Source: Prochlorococcus sp. AG-402-K10 (GTDB lineage Bacteria > Cyanobacteriota > Cyanobacteriia > PCC-6307 > Cyanobiaceae). From it: a DNA stretch of 64,000 nucleotides. A program made the translations under genes and the position numbers. Below, one piece after another: positions 49,433 to 58,130 of the stretch; position 1 is the stretch's first letter, and each line of letters starts with the position of its first letter. Under the pieces are notes generated by a model. It saw only the letters and a list, made by a program, of their open reading frames with translations, did no database searches and was not told the origin of the DNA. The DNA is taken from the NCBI GenBank assembly GCA_003216835.1, contig QCIF01000008.1:1-64000 (forward strand), written 5' to 3'.

Positions 49433-49845
49433 AAGAATCTATGTATTGAATAGATGACAACCCCCCATATCTGTATATCAATATGATTTTTAAATTTGAA
49501 GTCTGGATAATTATGATTCTCTGCTTTTAAATATAATTCATTATTTTTTATGGATAATCTTTTTATTGTAAATTCTCCGTCTATCATCGCAATGATAATA
49601 TTGCCTGGTTTAGCTCTTAAACTCTTATCTACTATTATTAAATCTTTATCTTTAATTCCTGCATTGACCATTGAGTCACCTTTAACTCTAAGAAAAAACG
49701 TACTAAGAGGATTAGATATTAAATGCTCATTTAAATCAATATTTGCTTCTGTATAATCATCTGCAGGAGACGGAAACCCTGCTGATATTGAAGCGCTTAA
49801 TAAGGGAATCTTTAATCTTTGAGAGGCTAAACTAAAGGGATCCAA
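49429..49845 (-). CDS. umuD: UmuD-family autoproteolytic subunit of DNA polymerase V
   Basis: 138 residues from TTG at 49845. The self-cleavage site is SISAGFPSPADDYTE (Ala22-Gly23), and the catalytic dyad is Ser58 (LRVKGDSMVNAG) with Lys95 (GEFTIKRLS). Cleavage by RecA-stimulated autolysis activates UmuD'2 for UmuC. The start lies 13 bases after the LexA-type inverted repeat, so repression would physically overlap the promoter; the leader would be very short. Confidence 0.95.
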   Translation of the reverse strand: MDPFSLASQRLKIPLLSASISAGFPSPADDYTEANIDLNEHLISNPLSTFFLRVKGDSMVNAGIKDKDLIIVDKSLRAKPGNIIIAMIDGEFTIKRLSIKNNELYLKAENHNYPDFKFKNHIDIQIWGVVIYSIHRFL

Positions 49846-49858
49846 AGACTTGACTTGA

Positions 49859-49874
49859 TAGTATATATGTACTA
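49859..49874 (-). promoter_or_regulatory. LexA-type SOS box upstream of umuD
   Basis: Inverted repeat TAGTA-N6-TACTA, which on this strand reads close to the cyanobacterial LexA consensus RGTACNNNDGTWCB with one mismatch (AGTAT instead of AGTAC in one half). It lies just upstream of umuD and includes a TATACT that could be the -10 element. Strong positional and sequence support for LexA control of umuDC and the zincin gene. Confidence 0.7.
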
Positions 49875-49948
49875 TACATCAAAGAGCTGGGATTTTTTGG
49901 TTGTTAGGATTTTATGTATTAATTTAAAATTAAGTCTAACTTTTTCCT

Positions 49949-50365
49949 TTAGGCGCGATGGTATGGGGAGTTGTTAGAAATAGAAATAGCTCTATAAATT
50001 TGCTCCAATAAAATTAATCTAGCTAATTCATGAGGAAATGTTAGAAGAGAGAGACTTAGTAAAAGATCAGATTGTTTTTTAACATCAGAACTAATACCAT
50101 CAGCATCTCCAATTAGAAAAATGATTTTTTTATTTTTAAAATTTAAAAGTAAAGAAGTTAGTTCAATAGAATTAAACTGTTTACCTTCCTCGCTGAGACT
50201 GATAATAATATTGTTTTTGAATCTAAGATTATTTATATTAAAACTCTTTAACTCCATAATTTTAAGATCTGGCATTCTTTTTTTGTATTGATTAATTCCA
50301 TCTCTAATCCAATTTTTTTTTATTTTCCCAATAGCGTAAATTGATAATCTATTAGTCTGAATCAT
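49949..50365 (-). CDS. rlmH: 23S rRNA pseudouridine-1915 N3-methyltransferase
   Basis: Methylates pseudouridine 1915 in helix 69 of 23S rRNA on 70S ribosomes. 138 residues. SPOUT-fold landmarks are [15 protein letters not shown] (GxxDG motif), [22 protein letters not shown] and the C-terminal [11 protein letters not shown], which forms the SAM-binding knot with the invariant Y-H. Length is typical. A Ser-rich hypothetical gene lies 20 bases upstream. Confidence 0.95.
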   Translation of the reverse strand: MIQTNRLSIYAIGKIKKNWIRDGINQYKKRMPDLKIMELKSFNINNLRFKNNIIISLSEEGKQFNSIELTSLLLNFKNKKIIFLIGDADGISSDVKKQSDLLLSLSLLTFPHELARLILLEQIYRAISISNNSPYHRA

Positions 50366-50385
50366 AAGTAAATATTTAAATTTAG

Positions 50386-50715
50386 TTATTCCTCAAGAAG
50401 ATAGTTAAATTCATCATATAATTCTTCTTCAGTTGTTAAATTATTTGAATGATTAGCGATCTGGGAATTTGTGCTAATGAGATCATTTTCAGAGCATCTT
50501 AGTGAATGATTTACTTTAGAAGTTTCGCTAAGGCTTTCTGCATTATCAATTAAAGAATAAAAAATTTCACTAGGATCTTCTGATTTAGGAGGATTTTTGG
50601 TTTTCTCAGGATTTCCAACTACATTTTTACTAGTACTTATATTATGATCATTAGCTAAAGATTTATTTTTAATAAAATTATTAAGTTTATCTAAATTTTT
50701 CTTTGATAAGCTCAT
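50386..50715 (-). CDS. Ser/Asn-rich hypothetical protein
   Basis: 109 residues, rich in Ser, Asn, Lys and Glu, probably largely disordered. [20 protein letters not shown], a middle ENLxDPSEIF-like motif ([20 protein letters not shown]) and an acidic tail [16 protein letters not shown]. No domain or signal. It is followed by rlmH on the same strand, and is divergent from rsmA with 53 bases between. Possibly a small regulatory or adaptor protein. Confidence 0.6.
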   Translation of the reverse strand: MSLSKKNLDKLNNFIKNKSLANDHNISTSKNVVGNPEKTKNPPKSEDPSEIFYSLIDNAESLSETSKVNHSLRCSENDLISTNSQIANHSNNLTTEEELYDEFNYLLEE

Positions 50716-50768
50716 GATATAAATTAGATAATAAATGCATATTTAATTTAAACATATTATTTATCTTT

Positions 50769-51596
50769 TTGATGAATTTGAAAACCCATTATCCAAAAAA
50801 AAGATTTGGACAACATTGGTTGGTAAATAAAAAAATATTAGAGAAAATTAAAGAGGTCGCAGAACTTAATGCAAATGATTTTATTCTTGAAATCGGACCT
50901 GGAAGAGGAGCCTTAACATCAAAGTTATTAGATTCAGAAATTAGAAAATTACATGCTATTGAATTAGATTATGATTTAATTGATTTTTTAAATGTTAAAT
51001 TCAAAAATAACGACAAGTTTTCTCTTCAACAGGGAGATATACTTTCAACAAATCTTGATTCATTTAATAATAAAATCACTAAAGTTGTCGCAAATATTCC
51101 ATATAATATTACCGGACCAATATTGGATATCTTTGTAGGAAGATTAGGATTGATTAGAGATTACAATTATAAAAAAATAATATTTTTAATGCAGAAAGAT
51201 GTTGTAGATAGGATTTTAGCAAAAGAAGGGAGTTCTAGCTCTGGAGCACTTAGTATCAGAATGCAGCTTTTATCTAAAATAAAAAAAATATGTGACGTAG
51301 AACCTTCTTCTTTTAGCCCGCCTCCAAAAGTCTTTTCTTCTTTAGTTGTTTTTGAACCATTAAAGACAGAGTTAAGATTGGATATTACTTCGGAGAAATA
51401 TATTGATAAACTTCTTCGAATTGCGTTTAATTCAAGAAGAAAAATGCTTAGAAATACACTTAAATCAATATTTTCTACAGATGAAATTAATAAATTTTCT
51501 GAATCATCTAAAATTTGCTTGAATTTAAGACCTCAGGATCTTTCAATTAATCAATGGGTTAATCTTGCGGATAATTGTATTAAAATTAAAAAATAA
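50769..51596 (+). CDS. rsmA: 16S rRNA (A1518/A1519) dimethyltransferase
   Basis: Dimethylates two adjacent adenines in helix 45 of 16S rRNA. The protein is 275 residues from TTG at 50769, 274 from the ATG at 50772; both fit. Rossmann motif I is [17 protein letters not shown], motif IV is [18 protein letters not shown], and [23 protein letters not shown] with the C-terminal helical domain ([16 protein letters not shown]) complete the KsgA pattern. It opens a plus-strand run with ispE (12 bases on). Confidence 0.97.
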   Translation: MMNLKTHYPKKRFGQHWLVNKKILEKIKEVAELNANDFILEIGPGRGALTSKLLDSEIRKLHAIELDYDLIDFLNVKFKNNDKFSLQQGDILSTNLDSFNNKITKVVANIPYNITGPILDIFVGRLGLIRDYNYKKIIFLMQKDVVDRILAKEGSSSSGALSIRMQLLSKIKKICDVEPSSFSPPPKVFSSLVVFEPLKTELRLDITSEKYIDKLLRIAFNSRRKMLRNTLKSIFSTDEINKFSESSKICLNLRPQDLSINQWVNLADNCIKIKK

Positions 51597-51608
51597 AAAA
51601 TTAATTAA

Positions 51609-52544
51609 ATGTCTTTATTTTCTAATAGAAAAATTAATATAAAATCACCAGCCAAGATAAATTTACACCTTGAAGTTATAGGAAAAAGAAAAGATGGATT
51701 TCATGAATTAGCAATGATAATGCAAAATATTGATCTTGCGGATTATTTAGAGTTTGAGATTAATCAAGACGGTTCAATTAATTTAAAATCAGATTGCAAT
51801 CATTTAAGTCTTACTAGTGATAACTTAATAGTTAAATCAGCATATCTAATAAGGGAAATATCAAATATAGATTTGGGGGCTAATATTTTTTTAAAAAAAA
51901 ATATTCCTATAGGAGCAGGATTAGCTGGAGGTTCAAGTAATGCAGCAGCGACACTAATCGGATTAAATAAATTATGGAATTTAAATCTTGACAACAATAC
52001 ATTGTTAAAACTATCTGCATCATTAGGTTCAGATGTTCCTTTTTTCATAAATGGTGGAAGTCAATTATGTTTCGGAAGAGGAGAGATTCTAGAGAAATTA
52101 AATTATAAATATGAATATGGAGTTCTTCTTTTAAAAAATCCAAATGTTTCAATATCTACAGCTGAAACATATAAAAGTTATAGTCATCAGTTTGTAAAAG
52201 AAGATTATATTAGAACAGATCTAGTAGATAAGATAAGAAATAATTTAAGGAAGAAGAGTTTAAATGATTTTAATATTGAAGATAATTCGAATAAAATAAA
52301 AAACGACTTACAGTTAATTGTTGAGAAGGAGAATGATTCTGTAAAGCAAGCATTATATTTACTTTCTAATTTAAGGGATTGCCTGACATTTTCAATGAGT
52401 GGATCAGGCCCAACATGCTTTGCTCTATTTAAAGATTTTCAAACTGCTAAGAAAGTTTTAGAAGATAACTATAAATTATTCAAAAACAAAGGTTATGATT
52501 CATGGGCATGTAAATTACTTGATAAGGGTATAAAAATCATATAA
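51609..52544 (+). CDS. ispE: 4-diphosphocytidyl-2-C-methyl-D-erythritol kinase
   Basis: Fourth committed step of the MEP pathway that makes isoprenoids for chlorophyll, carotenoids and quinones. 311 residues, GHMP kinase fold: SPAKINLHLEVIGKRKDGFHE (substrate contact), IPIGAGLAGGSSNAAATLIGLNKLW (ATP loop) and LTFSMSGSGPTCFALF (motif 3). Follows rsmA closely and is followed by a DUF3082 gene, an arrangement often seen in cyanobacteria. Confidence 0.96.
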   Translation: MSLFSNRKINIKSPAKINLHLEVIGKRKDGFHELAMIMQNIDLADYLEFEINQDGSINLKSDCNHLSLTSDNLIVKSAYLIREISNIDLGANIFLKKNIPIGAGLAGGSSNAAATLIGLNKLWNLNLDNNTLLKLSASLGSDVPFFINGGSQLCFGRGEILEKLNYKYEYGVLLLKNPNVSISTAETYKSYSHQFVKEDYIRTDLVDKIRNNLRKKSLNDFNIEDNSNKIKNDLQLIVEKENDSVKQALYLLSNLRDCLTFSMSGSGPTCFALFKDFQTAKKVLEDNYKLFKNKGYDSWACKLLDKGIKII

Positions 52545-52570
52545 ATTTACTTCAGAATAAAATTATTATT

Positions 52571-52885
52571 TTGGAAGATCCAGCTAAGAATATAGGAGAA
52601 AATATTGATATTAAAAATACTCCTGAAAAAGGACCTTTAAATTTCATTCTTGGTTCCTTAACAAGTTTTTTATTGTTTATATCTTTTTATTTAATCAGTA
52701 ATAAAATTGCAATTTATTTTGCGTTACATAAACCTTCAAACTCATCTGAAATAGTCCAAAATATTTCCTCTAGTATCAACACTTTAATAATTGGTTTATC
52801 TTTCTTACTAACTTTTTCCTTTGGCTTTATTGGTATAGGTCTTTTTATTGTATTTATTCGCAGTTTTTTTGTTAATAAAAGTTGA
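52571..52885 (+). CDS. DUF3082-type membrane protein
   Basis: 104 residues, TTG start. A short soluble head (EDPAKNIGENIDIKNTPEKG) precedes two to three hydrophobic segments: PLNFILGSLTSFLLFISFYL, a middle stretch SINTLIIGLSFLLTFSFGFI and GIGLFIVFIRSFF. The pattern of the first helix preceded by a Gly-Pro-Leu pair matches DUF3082. Cyanobacterial, function unknown. Located between ispE and pdhB. Confidence 0.7.
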   Translation: MEDPAKNIGENIDIKNTPEKGPLNFILGSLTSFLLFISFYLISNKIAIYFALHKPSNSSEIVQNISSSINTLIIGLSFLLTFSFGFIGIGLFIVFIRSFFVNKS

Positions 52886-52920
52886 ATTTTCAATATTATT
52901 AAAAAAAGGCTTTAATTTCA

Positions 52921-53016
52921 ATGACATTACATGATTTGGGACTTTTAATAATTTTGCTCTCTCCGGGGATGCTTTTGTCAATATTACTACTTATAACTTT
53001 TGCAGAAGGAGGATAA
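52921..53016 (+). CDS. 31-residue membrane microprotein, unknown
   Basis: Read by hand: ATG at 52921, TAA at 53014-53016. MTLHDLGLLIILLSPGMLLS then ILLLITFAEGG: one membrane helix with a central Ser-Pro-Gly. Of the size and style of small photosystem or b6f subunits, though no named subunit matches. It sits in the 181-base gap between DUF3082 and pdhB, so it is probably part of the same transcript. Confidence 0.5.
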   Translation: MTLHDLGLLIILLSPGMLLSILLLITFAEGG

Positions 53017-53066
53017 TTTAACCACAATGGTAAAATTTATATATGTAATTATTCAGGAAATTACTC

Positions 53067-54050
53067 GTGGCTGGAACATTATTATTTAATGCCTTAAAAG
53101 AGGCAATTGATGAAGAGATGTCAAAAGATGTAAATGTATGTGTTATGGGTGAAGATGTTGGACAATATGGCGGTTCTTATAAGGTTACTAAAGACTTGTA
53201 TGAGAAATATGGAGAATTAAGAGTCCTAGATACACCTATAGCTGAAAATAGTTTTACTGGAATGGCAGTTGGAGCAGCAATGACCGGTCTTAGACCGATA
53301 GTAGAAGGCATGAATATGGGATTTCTACTTTTAGCGTTTAATCAAATATCAAATAATATGGGTATGCTTAGATACACAAGTGGTGGTAATTATAAAATAC
53401 CTGCAGTAGTTCGTGGACCTGGAGGAGTTGGACGTCAACTTGGAGCTGAACATAGTCAAAGACTAGAGGCGTACTTTCATGCAGTTCCTGGGATAAAGAT
53501 TGTTGCATGTAGCACTCCTACAAATGCTAAGGGTCTAATGAAAGCAGCTATAAGAGATAATAATCCTGTACTTTTTTTTGAACATGTCCTTTTATATAAT
53601 TTATCTGAAGATTTACCTAAGGGAGATTATATTTGCGCTTTAGATCAAGCTGATGTAGTAAAAGAAGGGAAGGATGTTACCTTATTAACTTATTCAAGAA
53701 TGAGACACCATTGTCTTAAAGCTATCGATGATTTAGAAAATAAAAATATAGACGTTGAATTAATTGACTTGATAAGTTTAAAACCTTTTGATATGGATAC
53801 TATTTCTAAATCTATAAAAAAAACAAATAAAGTGCTTATAGTTGAAGAATGTATGAAGACTGGTGGTATTGGAGCGGAATTAATTGCTTTAATAACTGAA
53901 CAATGCTTCGATGATCTTGATGCAAGACCTATCAGATTATCTAGTCAGGATATACCTACTCCATATAATGGAAATCTTGAGAATTTAACAATAATACAAC
54001 CGCATCAAATAGTGGAAAAAGTTGAACAGTTATTTAATGGGAGTATTTAA
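53067..54050 (+). CDS. pdhB: Pyruvate dehydrogenase E1 component, beta subunit
   Basis: Forms the alpha2beta2 E1 with the alpha subunit (elsewhere) and decarboxylates pyruvate on thiamine diphosphate. 327 residues, GTG start. Conserved segments are [60 protein letters not shown] and [18 protein letters not shown]. Length is typical for the E1 beta of cyanobacteria and plastids. The gap to secD is 2 bases. Confidence 0.95.
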   Translation: MAGTLLFNALKEAIDEEMSKDVNVCVMGEDVGQYGGSYKVTKDLYEKYGELRVLDTPIAENSFTGMAVGAAMTGLRPIVEGMNMGFLLLAFNQISNNMGMLRYTSGGNYKIPAVVRGPGGVGRQLGAEHSQRLEAYFHAVPGIKIVACSTPTNAKGLMKAAIRDNNPVLFFEHVLLYNLSEDLPKGDYICALDQADVVKEGKDVTLLTYSRMRHHCLKAIDDLENKNIDVELIDLISLKPFDMDTISKSIKKTNKVLIVEECMKTGGIGAELIALITEQCFDDLDARPIRLSSQDIPTPYNGNLENLTIIQPHQIVEKVEQLFNGSI

Positions 54051-54052
54051 TA

Positions 54053-55516
54053 ATGAAAAGAAGGCAAGGTTGGCTTTTTTTTATAATTTTCCTATTAACA
54101 TTAGCAATTTATTTATTAATTAATTATCCCTTACAGTTAGGTTTAGACTTAAAAGGAGGATCGCAATTAACACTGCAACTAATAAAGGAAGAGGGAAAAG
54201 TATCTAAGGATGAACTCGAATCTGTTAAAGCAGTTTTAGATAAAAGAGTTAATAATTTAGGAGTCTCTGAATCTAACTTGCAAACATTAGGACGGGATCA
54301 ATTAATTTTAGAATTGCCTGGAGAACAAAATCCATTAGTAGCTTCAAGAGTATTGGGTAAAACGGCCTTGTTAGAATTTAGGATTCAAAAGATTGGTACT
54401 ACTAAAGAATTAAAAAGACTACAACTTCAGAGATTTAAAATAAATGATCTAATTGAAGAATATTCCTTGTTAGAACAAAATAAAATTATTGATGATTTTA
54501 ATAATATTAATTCACTCCTTAACGATATTCAATTAACTCTAAATTATTCTTTTAAAAGTCAAGATCTATTTTCAAAATTAATTGAAACTAAATTATTTAT
54601 TAATAATGAAATTGCAAATCTATTCATTAAAACAGAATTATCTGGAAAAGATCTAATTAATGCTGGTAGAAGACAAGAACAAACAAATAATAATTGGGAA
54701 GTCTTACTAACATTTAGTAATGATGGTGGGGAGAAATTTGCTGATATTACTAAATCAATAGCTGGATCAGAGCAATTATTAGCTATCATCCTTGATGGTG
54801 AATCAATTAGTGAGGCAAGTGTTGGTGGTCAGTTCTCAAATACTGGTATAACAGGAGGTTTAGCCACAATTAGCGGCAATTTTAGTGCTGAAGAAGCCAG
54901 AGAATTAGAAGTTCAACTTAAAGGTGGATCATTACCCTTACCAATAGAAATAGTTGAAACAAATACTATTGGTGCTTTATTGGGATCAAAAAATATTATA
55001 AAAAGTCTTTATGCTGCTATTAGTGGATTGATAGTTGTGGGAATATTTATGATATTAAATTACAGAATTCTTGGTTTTGTGTCTGTTATTTCATTAATTC
55101 TCTATGGATTTTTTAATTTAGCCCTTTACTCTTTAATACCTGTAACATTAACTCTTCCAGGAATCTCAGGTCTTATTTTGAGTATTGGCATGGCTGTTGA
55201 CGCTAATATTTTAATATTCGAGAGAATAAGAGAAGAATTAAAAACAGGTAATACTCTTATAAGATCTATAGATAGTGGTTTTCAAAGAGCCAATTCTTCA
55301 ATTATTGATGGTCATATAACTACTTTTGTTAGTTGTTTTGTTCTGTTCTTATTAGGAACAAATTTTGTTAAGGGATTCGCAGCTACTTTAGGTATTGGTG
55401 TTGCAATAAGTTTATTTACTTCCTTAAATTGCTCAAAAACTATTTTGAAATTTTTAACAACTTATCCATTCCTAAGGGAAAGAAATCTTTATCTTAAAAA
55501 GGAGAGTTTCCTTTAA
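54053..55516 (+). CDS. secD: Protein translocase subunit SecD
   Basis: Proton-driven accessory to the SecYEG channel for export and thylakoid/periplasmic protein insertion. 487 residues. The first helix begins QGWLFFIIFLLTLAIYLLIN; LQLGLDLKGGSQLTLQL is the D1 motif; the periplasmic P1 region spans about residues 60-300; then five more helices with SIGMAVDANILIFERIREEL (D4 motif). It is followed by secF 22 bases on, the normal order in most bacteria. Confidence 0.96.
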   Translation: MKRRQGWLFFIIFLLTLAIYLLINYPLQLGLDLKGGSQLTLQLIKEEGKVSKDELESVKAVLDKRVNNLGVSESNLQTLGRDQLILELPGEQNPLVASRVLGKTALLEFRIQKIGTTKELKRLQLQRFKINDLIEEYSLLEQNKIIDDFNNINSLLNDIQLTLNYSFKSQDLFSKLIETKLFINNEIANLFIKTELSGKDLINAGRRQEQTNNNWEVLLTFSNDGGEKFADITKSIAGSEQLLAIILDGESISEASVGGQFSNTGITGGLATISGNFSAEEARELEVQLKGGSLPLPIEIVETNTIGALLGSKNIIKSLYAAISGLIVVGIFMILNYRILGFVSVISLILYGFFNLALYSLIPVTLTLPGISGLILSIGMAVDANILIFERIREELKTGNTLIRSIDSGFQRANSSIIDGHITTFVSCFVLFLLGTNFVKGFAATLGIGVAISLFTSLNCSKTILKFLTTYPFLRERNLYLKKESFL

Positions 55517-55538
55517 AAACTTTATTTCATTCGTTTTT

Positions 55539-56462
55539 ATGAATTTTTTAAACCTTAATTTAATCAAAAATAGAAAAAAGGTATTTAGTTTTTCATTATT
55601 TCTTATTTCTTTAAGTTTGGTAGGAATTTTATATTCAACGTTTAATACTAGTTATAAAATGCCAATTAATCTTGGCATGGATTTTATAGGCGGAAATGAA
55701 TTAAGAATTGAAAGAGTCTGTGAGAATGAATGTAGTAATATTTCACCTGATAAAGTTATAGAAAACTTAAATAAGGTTTCAAATAATAAAAACTTAGTTA
55801 ATAATATTAAATTACAATTTCAAAATGATTATAAATTAATATCTATTAGAACACCTTATTTAAAAATAGAAGAATCAAATAATCTCATTAATAATCTTGA
55901 AACTTTAATTGGTCCATTAAATGATGATTCAAAAAATACTAGATTAATAGGTCCTAAACTGGGGAAAAAACTACTTTTAAATTCTGCAACTTCACTTTTA
56001 GTTTCTTTATTTGCGATTTCTTTGTATATAACTATTCGTTTTGATAGGAAATATGCATTTTTTGCATTACTTGCTTTATTTCACGACTTATTTATTGTTT
56101 TCGGTATATTTTCATGGTTAGGAATTTTACTTTCTATTGAGGTAAATAGTTTATTTGCTGTTTCTTTATTAACAATAGCGGGTTACTCAGTTAATGATAC
56201 AGTTGTTATTTTTGATAGAATTCGTGAAAATTTAAAATTAAAAGATATTGAATATAACGAAACAATTCAAATTTCAGTTAATGAATCATTTAGAAGAACC
56301 GCATTTACCAGTATTACAACCTTAATTCCATTGTTAACTCTAATACTATTTGGCTCATATTCTCTTTTTTGGTTTTCTATATCTCTATCGCTAGGAATTA
56401 TAATTGGAAGTTATTCTAGTATATTGTTAGCACCATCATTTTTACTTAAAGATAATAATTAA
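55539..56462 (+). CDS. secF: Protein translocase subunit SecF
   Basis: 307 residues, RND-like partner of SecD. The N-terminal LGMDFIGGNELRIERVC matches the SecF D1-type motif; the family motif AGYSVNDTVVIFDRIRENLK (D4) and SFRRTAFTSITTLIPLLTLIL (D5/D6) follow. Six helices. The adjacent small gene at 56474 continues the operon. Confidence 0.96.
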   Translation: MNFLNLNLIKNRKKVFSFSLFLISLSLVGILYSTFNTSYKMPINLGMDFIGGNELRIERVCENECSNISPDKVIENLNKVSNNKNLVNNIKLQFQNDYKLISIRTPYLKIEESNNLINNLETLIGPLNDDSKNTRLIGPKLGKKLLLNSATSLLVSLFAISLYITIRFDRKYAFFALLALFHDLFIVFGIFSWLGILLSIEVNSLFAVSLLTIAGYSVNDTVVIFDRIRENLKLKDIEYNETIQISVNESFRRTAFTSITTLIPLLTLILFGSYSLFWFSISLSLGIIIGSYSSILLAPSFLLKDNN

Positions 56463-56473
56463 CTAAATAAGAG

Positions 56474-56656
56474 ATGACTATAAATTACTATTTAATACTT
56501 TTATTTTCATTAGTTTTAATTGATTTATCTACCGAATTGAGAATATTATTTGATCACTTTACTTTTAATTCACTTTATTTTGCTTTATCTAAGCATCCCT
56601 TAGCTTTTTTTATTCTTTTTTCCTATCCATATTTATATAAAAAATTAAATAACTAA
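56474..56656 (+). CDS. Small membrane protein after secF, unknown
   Basis: 60 residues: MTINYYLILLFSLVLIDLSTE, then LRILFDHFTFNSLYFALSKH and PLAFFILFSYPYLYKKLNN. Two hydrophobic stretches (1-18 and 40-52) suggest two membrane-associated segments. The start lies 11 bases after secF. Its stop is 2 bases from the convergent permease stop. No family recognised. Confidence 0.5.
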   Translation: MTINYYLILLFSLVLIDLSTELRILFDHFTFNSLYFALSKHPLAFFILFSYPYLYKKLNN

Positions 56657-56658
56657 GT

Positions 56659-57705
56659 CTATTGGTTTTCATTAATTGCTTCTTTTATTAAAACTTGAAT
56701 AACTACTGCAAGAGGAAGGGATAATATTAACCCTAATGGTCCAAAAATATAAGTAAATCCAAATTGAGATATTAATGTTAATCCTGGAAGTAAGTTTGTT
56801 CTTTTTTTCATAATTGACGGCATTATTATATAACTTTCTATATTTTGTATTAATATATATGCTCCTAATACAACTAGAGGCTTCCAAAAATTATCTAGTA
56901 AGGCTATTGATATTGGAAATATTCCGCTAATTACAGGCCCTATATTAGGAATTATATTTAATATCATTGCTATTAAAGCATTAGAAACAACATATTTCAC
57001 ATCTAATATTGATAAAACAATTAATGATAAAAGGCCTACAGATAATGAGCTTATAACCACCGAAAAAGTCCAGTTAGATAGTGCAATATTACATTTATCT
57101 AAAATATTTCGAAATTTATTACGATAGGTTTTGGGAATGATTATCAAAACATTCTCTTTATATTTCTTAGGTTCAATTGATATCATCAAACTTACTACTA
57201 AAACAAATATTATTCTTATCAATCCTGATCCAAGGTTTCCCGCTAGATTAATTATGTTTATAAAACTTTCTTGAATTCCTTTAGCGATAGTTCCCACATT
57301 AGGTATGGGGAAAATACTATTTATAACATTAAAAACATCAATAACATTTTCTGATTCTTCTCCATAATATAAGGAATTAAATTTATTTATATTTGAATTT
57401 AATAAAGTATTTATTTTTGATAATCCATTAGGAATATCTAGCAATATTTCATTAAATTCTTTTATAAATGGAGGCAATACTAGAAAAAGTATTGTAAAAA
57501 TTAAGAAAGTAATAATTGATATAACCGTCAATAAGGAAAATAATCTTGGAAGATTTAATTTATTTTGTAATTGATTACATAAATTACAGACAATATTTGC
57601 GATAACTAAAGAACAAATTATTAAAAGTAAAAATTCTCTTAATGTCCATAAAATTAAAATGGTTATTAATATTACCGTAAACTTAAAATAAAATGAATTA
57701 TTCAA
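56659..57705 (-). CDS. AI-2E/PerM-family permease
   Basis: 348 residues, seven or eight membrane helices. LILWTLREFLLLIICSLVIANIV and the second half IGPVISGIFPISIALLDNFWKPLVVLG plus YIIMPSIMKKRTNLLPGLTLIS match the PF01594 family (AI-2 transporter-like). The family has mixed functions (autoinducer-2 export, Na+/H+ exchange, drug resistance). It starts 13 bases after psb28 on the same strand; this neighbourhood alone says little about its role. Confidence 0.85.
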   Translation of the reverse strand: MNNSFYFKFTVILITILILWTLREFLLLIICSLVIANIVCNLCNQLQNKLNLPRLFSLLTVISIITFLIFTILFLVLPPFIKEFNEILLDIPNGLSKINTLLNSNINKFNSLYYGEESENVIDVFNVINSIFPIPNVGTIAKGIQESFINIINLAGNLGSGLIRIIFVLVVSLMISIEPKKYKENVLIIIPKTYRNKFRNILDKCNIALSNWTFSVVISSLSVGLLSLIVLSILDVKYVVSNALIAMILNIIPNIGPVISGIFPISIALLDNFWKPLVVLGAYILIQNIESYIIMPSIMKKRTNLLPGLTLISQFGFTYIFGPLGLILSLPLAVVIQVLIKEAINENQ

Positions 57706-57717
57706 GTGAAAATTTTC

Positions 57718-58071
57718 CTACTTATTTTCAGAATATCCTAATCCATTTGATTTGGCATAACTGTTTGCAAATCTCATAAATCGATCAAAGTCTGATTTTT
57801 TTTTCCAAATATATACAGCTTCCAAAAATAATGGTTCACCATCTACAAACTTTACTTTTACATCCCTAGTTAATAACTCTCCTTCTGAATCTATCATCCT
57901 CATACCTGTAATTTCTCCACTTGTAATGGATGATAACGCTTGCGGCTTTTCAAATAAAAAGATGGCTTGTCCTGTTGTTCCATCTTTACCTCTTGTTAAC
58001 CTTATTTCAGGAACTACAGGTTCATCTATTCCATCATAAAATTGTATTTTTGATAATTTATTTACTGCCAT
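57718..58071 (-). CDS. psb28: Photosystem II assembly factor Psb28
   Basis: 117 residues. [21 protein letters not shown] followed by [20 protein letters not shown] and [20 protein letters not shown], ending [20 protein letters not shown]. This is the canonical Psb28 pattern, a soluble protein attached on the cytosolic side of CP47 in assembly intermediates and related to chlorophyll-protein biogenesis. Together with PAM68 elsewhere in this window it shows photosystem II assembly genes are dispersed. Confidence 0.95.
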   Translation of the reverse strand: MAVNKLSKIQFYDGIDEPVVPEIRLTRGKDGTTGQAIFLFEKPQALSSITSGEITGMRMIDSEGELLTRDVKVKFVDGEPLFLEAVYIWKKKSDFDRFMRFANSYAKSNGLGYSENK

Positions 58072-58130
58072 AAAAATTGATAGTTATTTTTTATTTTATA
58101 AAATTTTTATATAAAACGTTTTTAAAAAAT

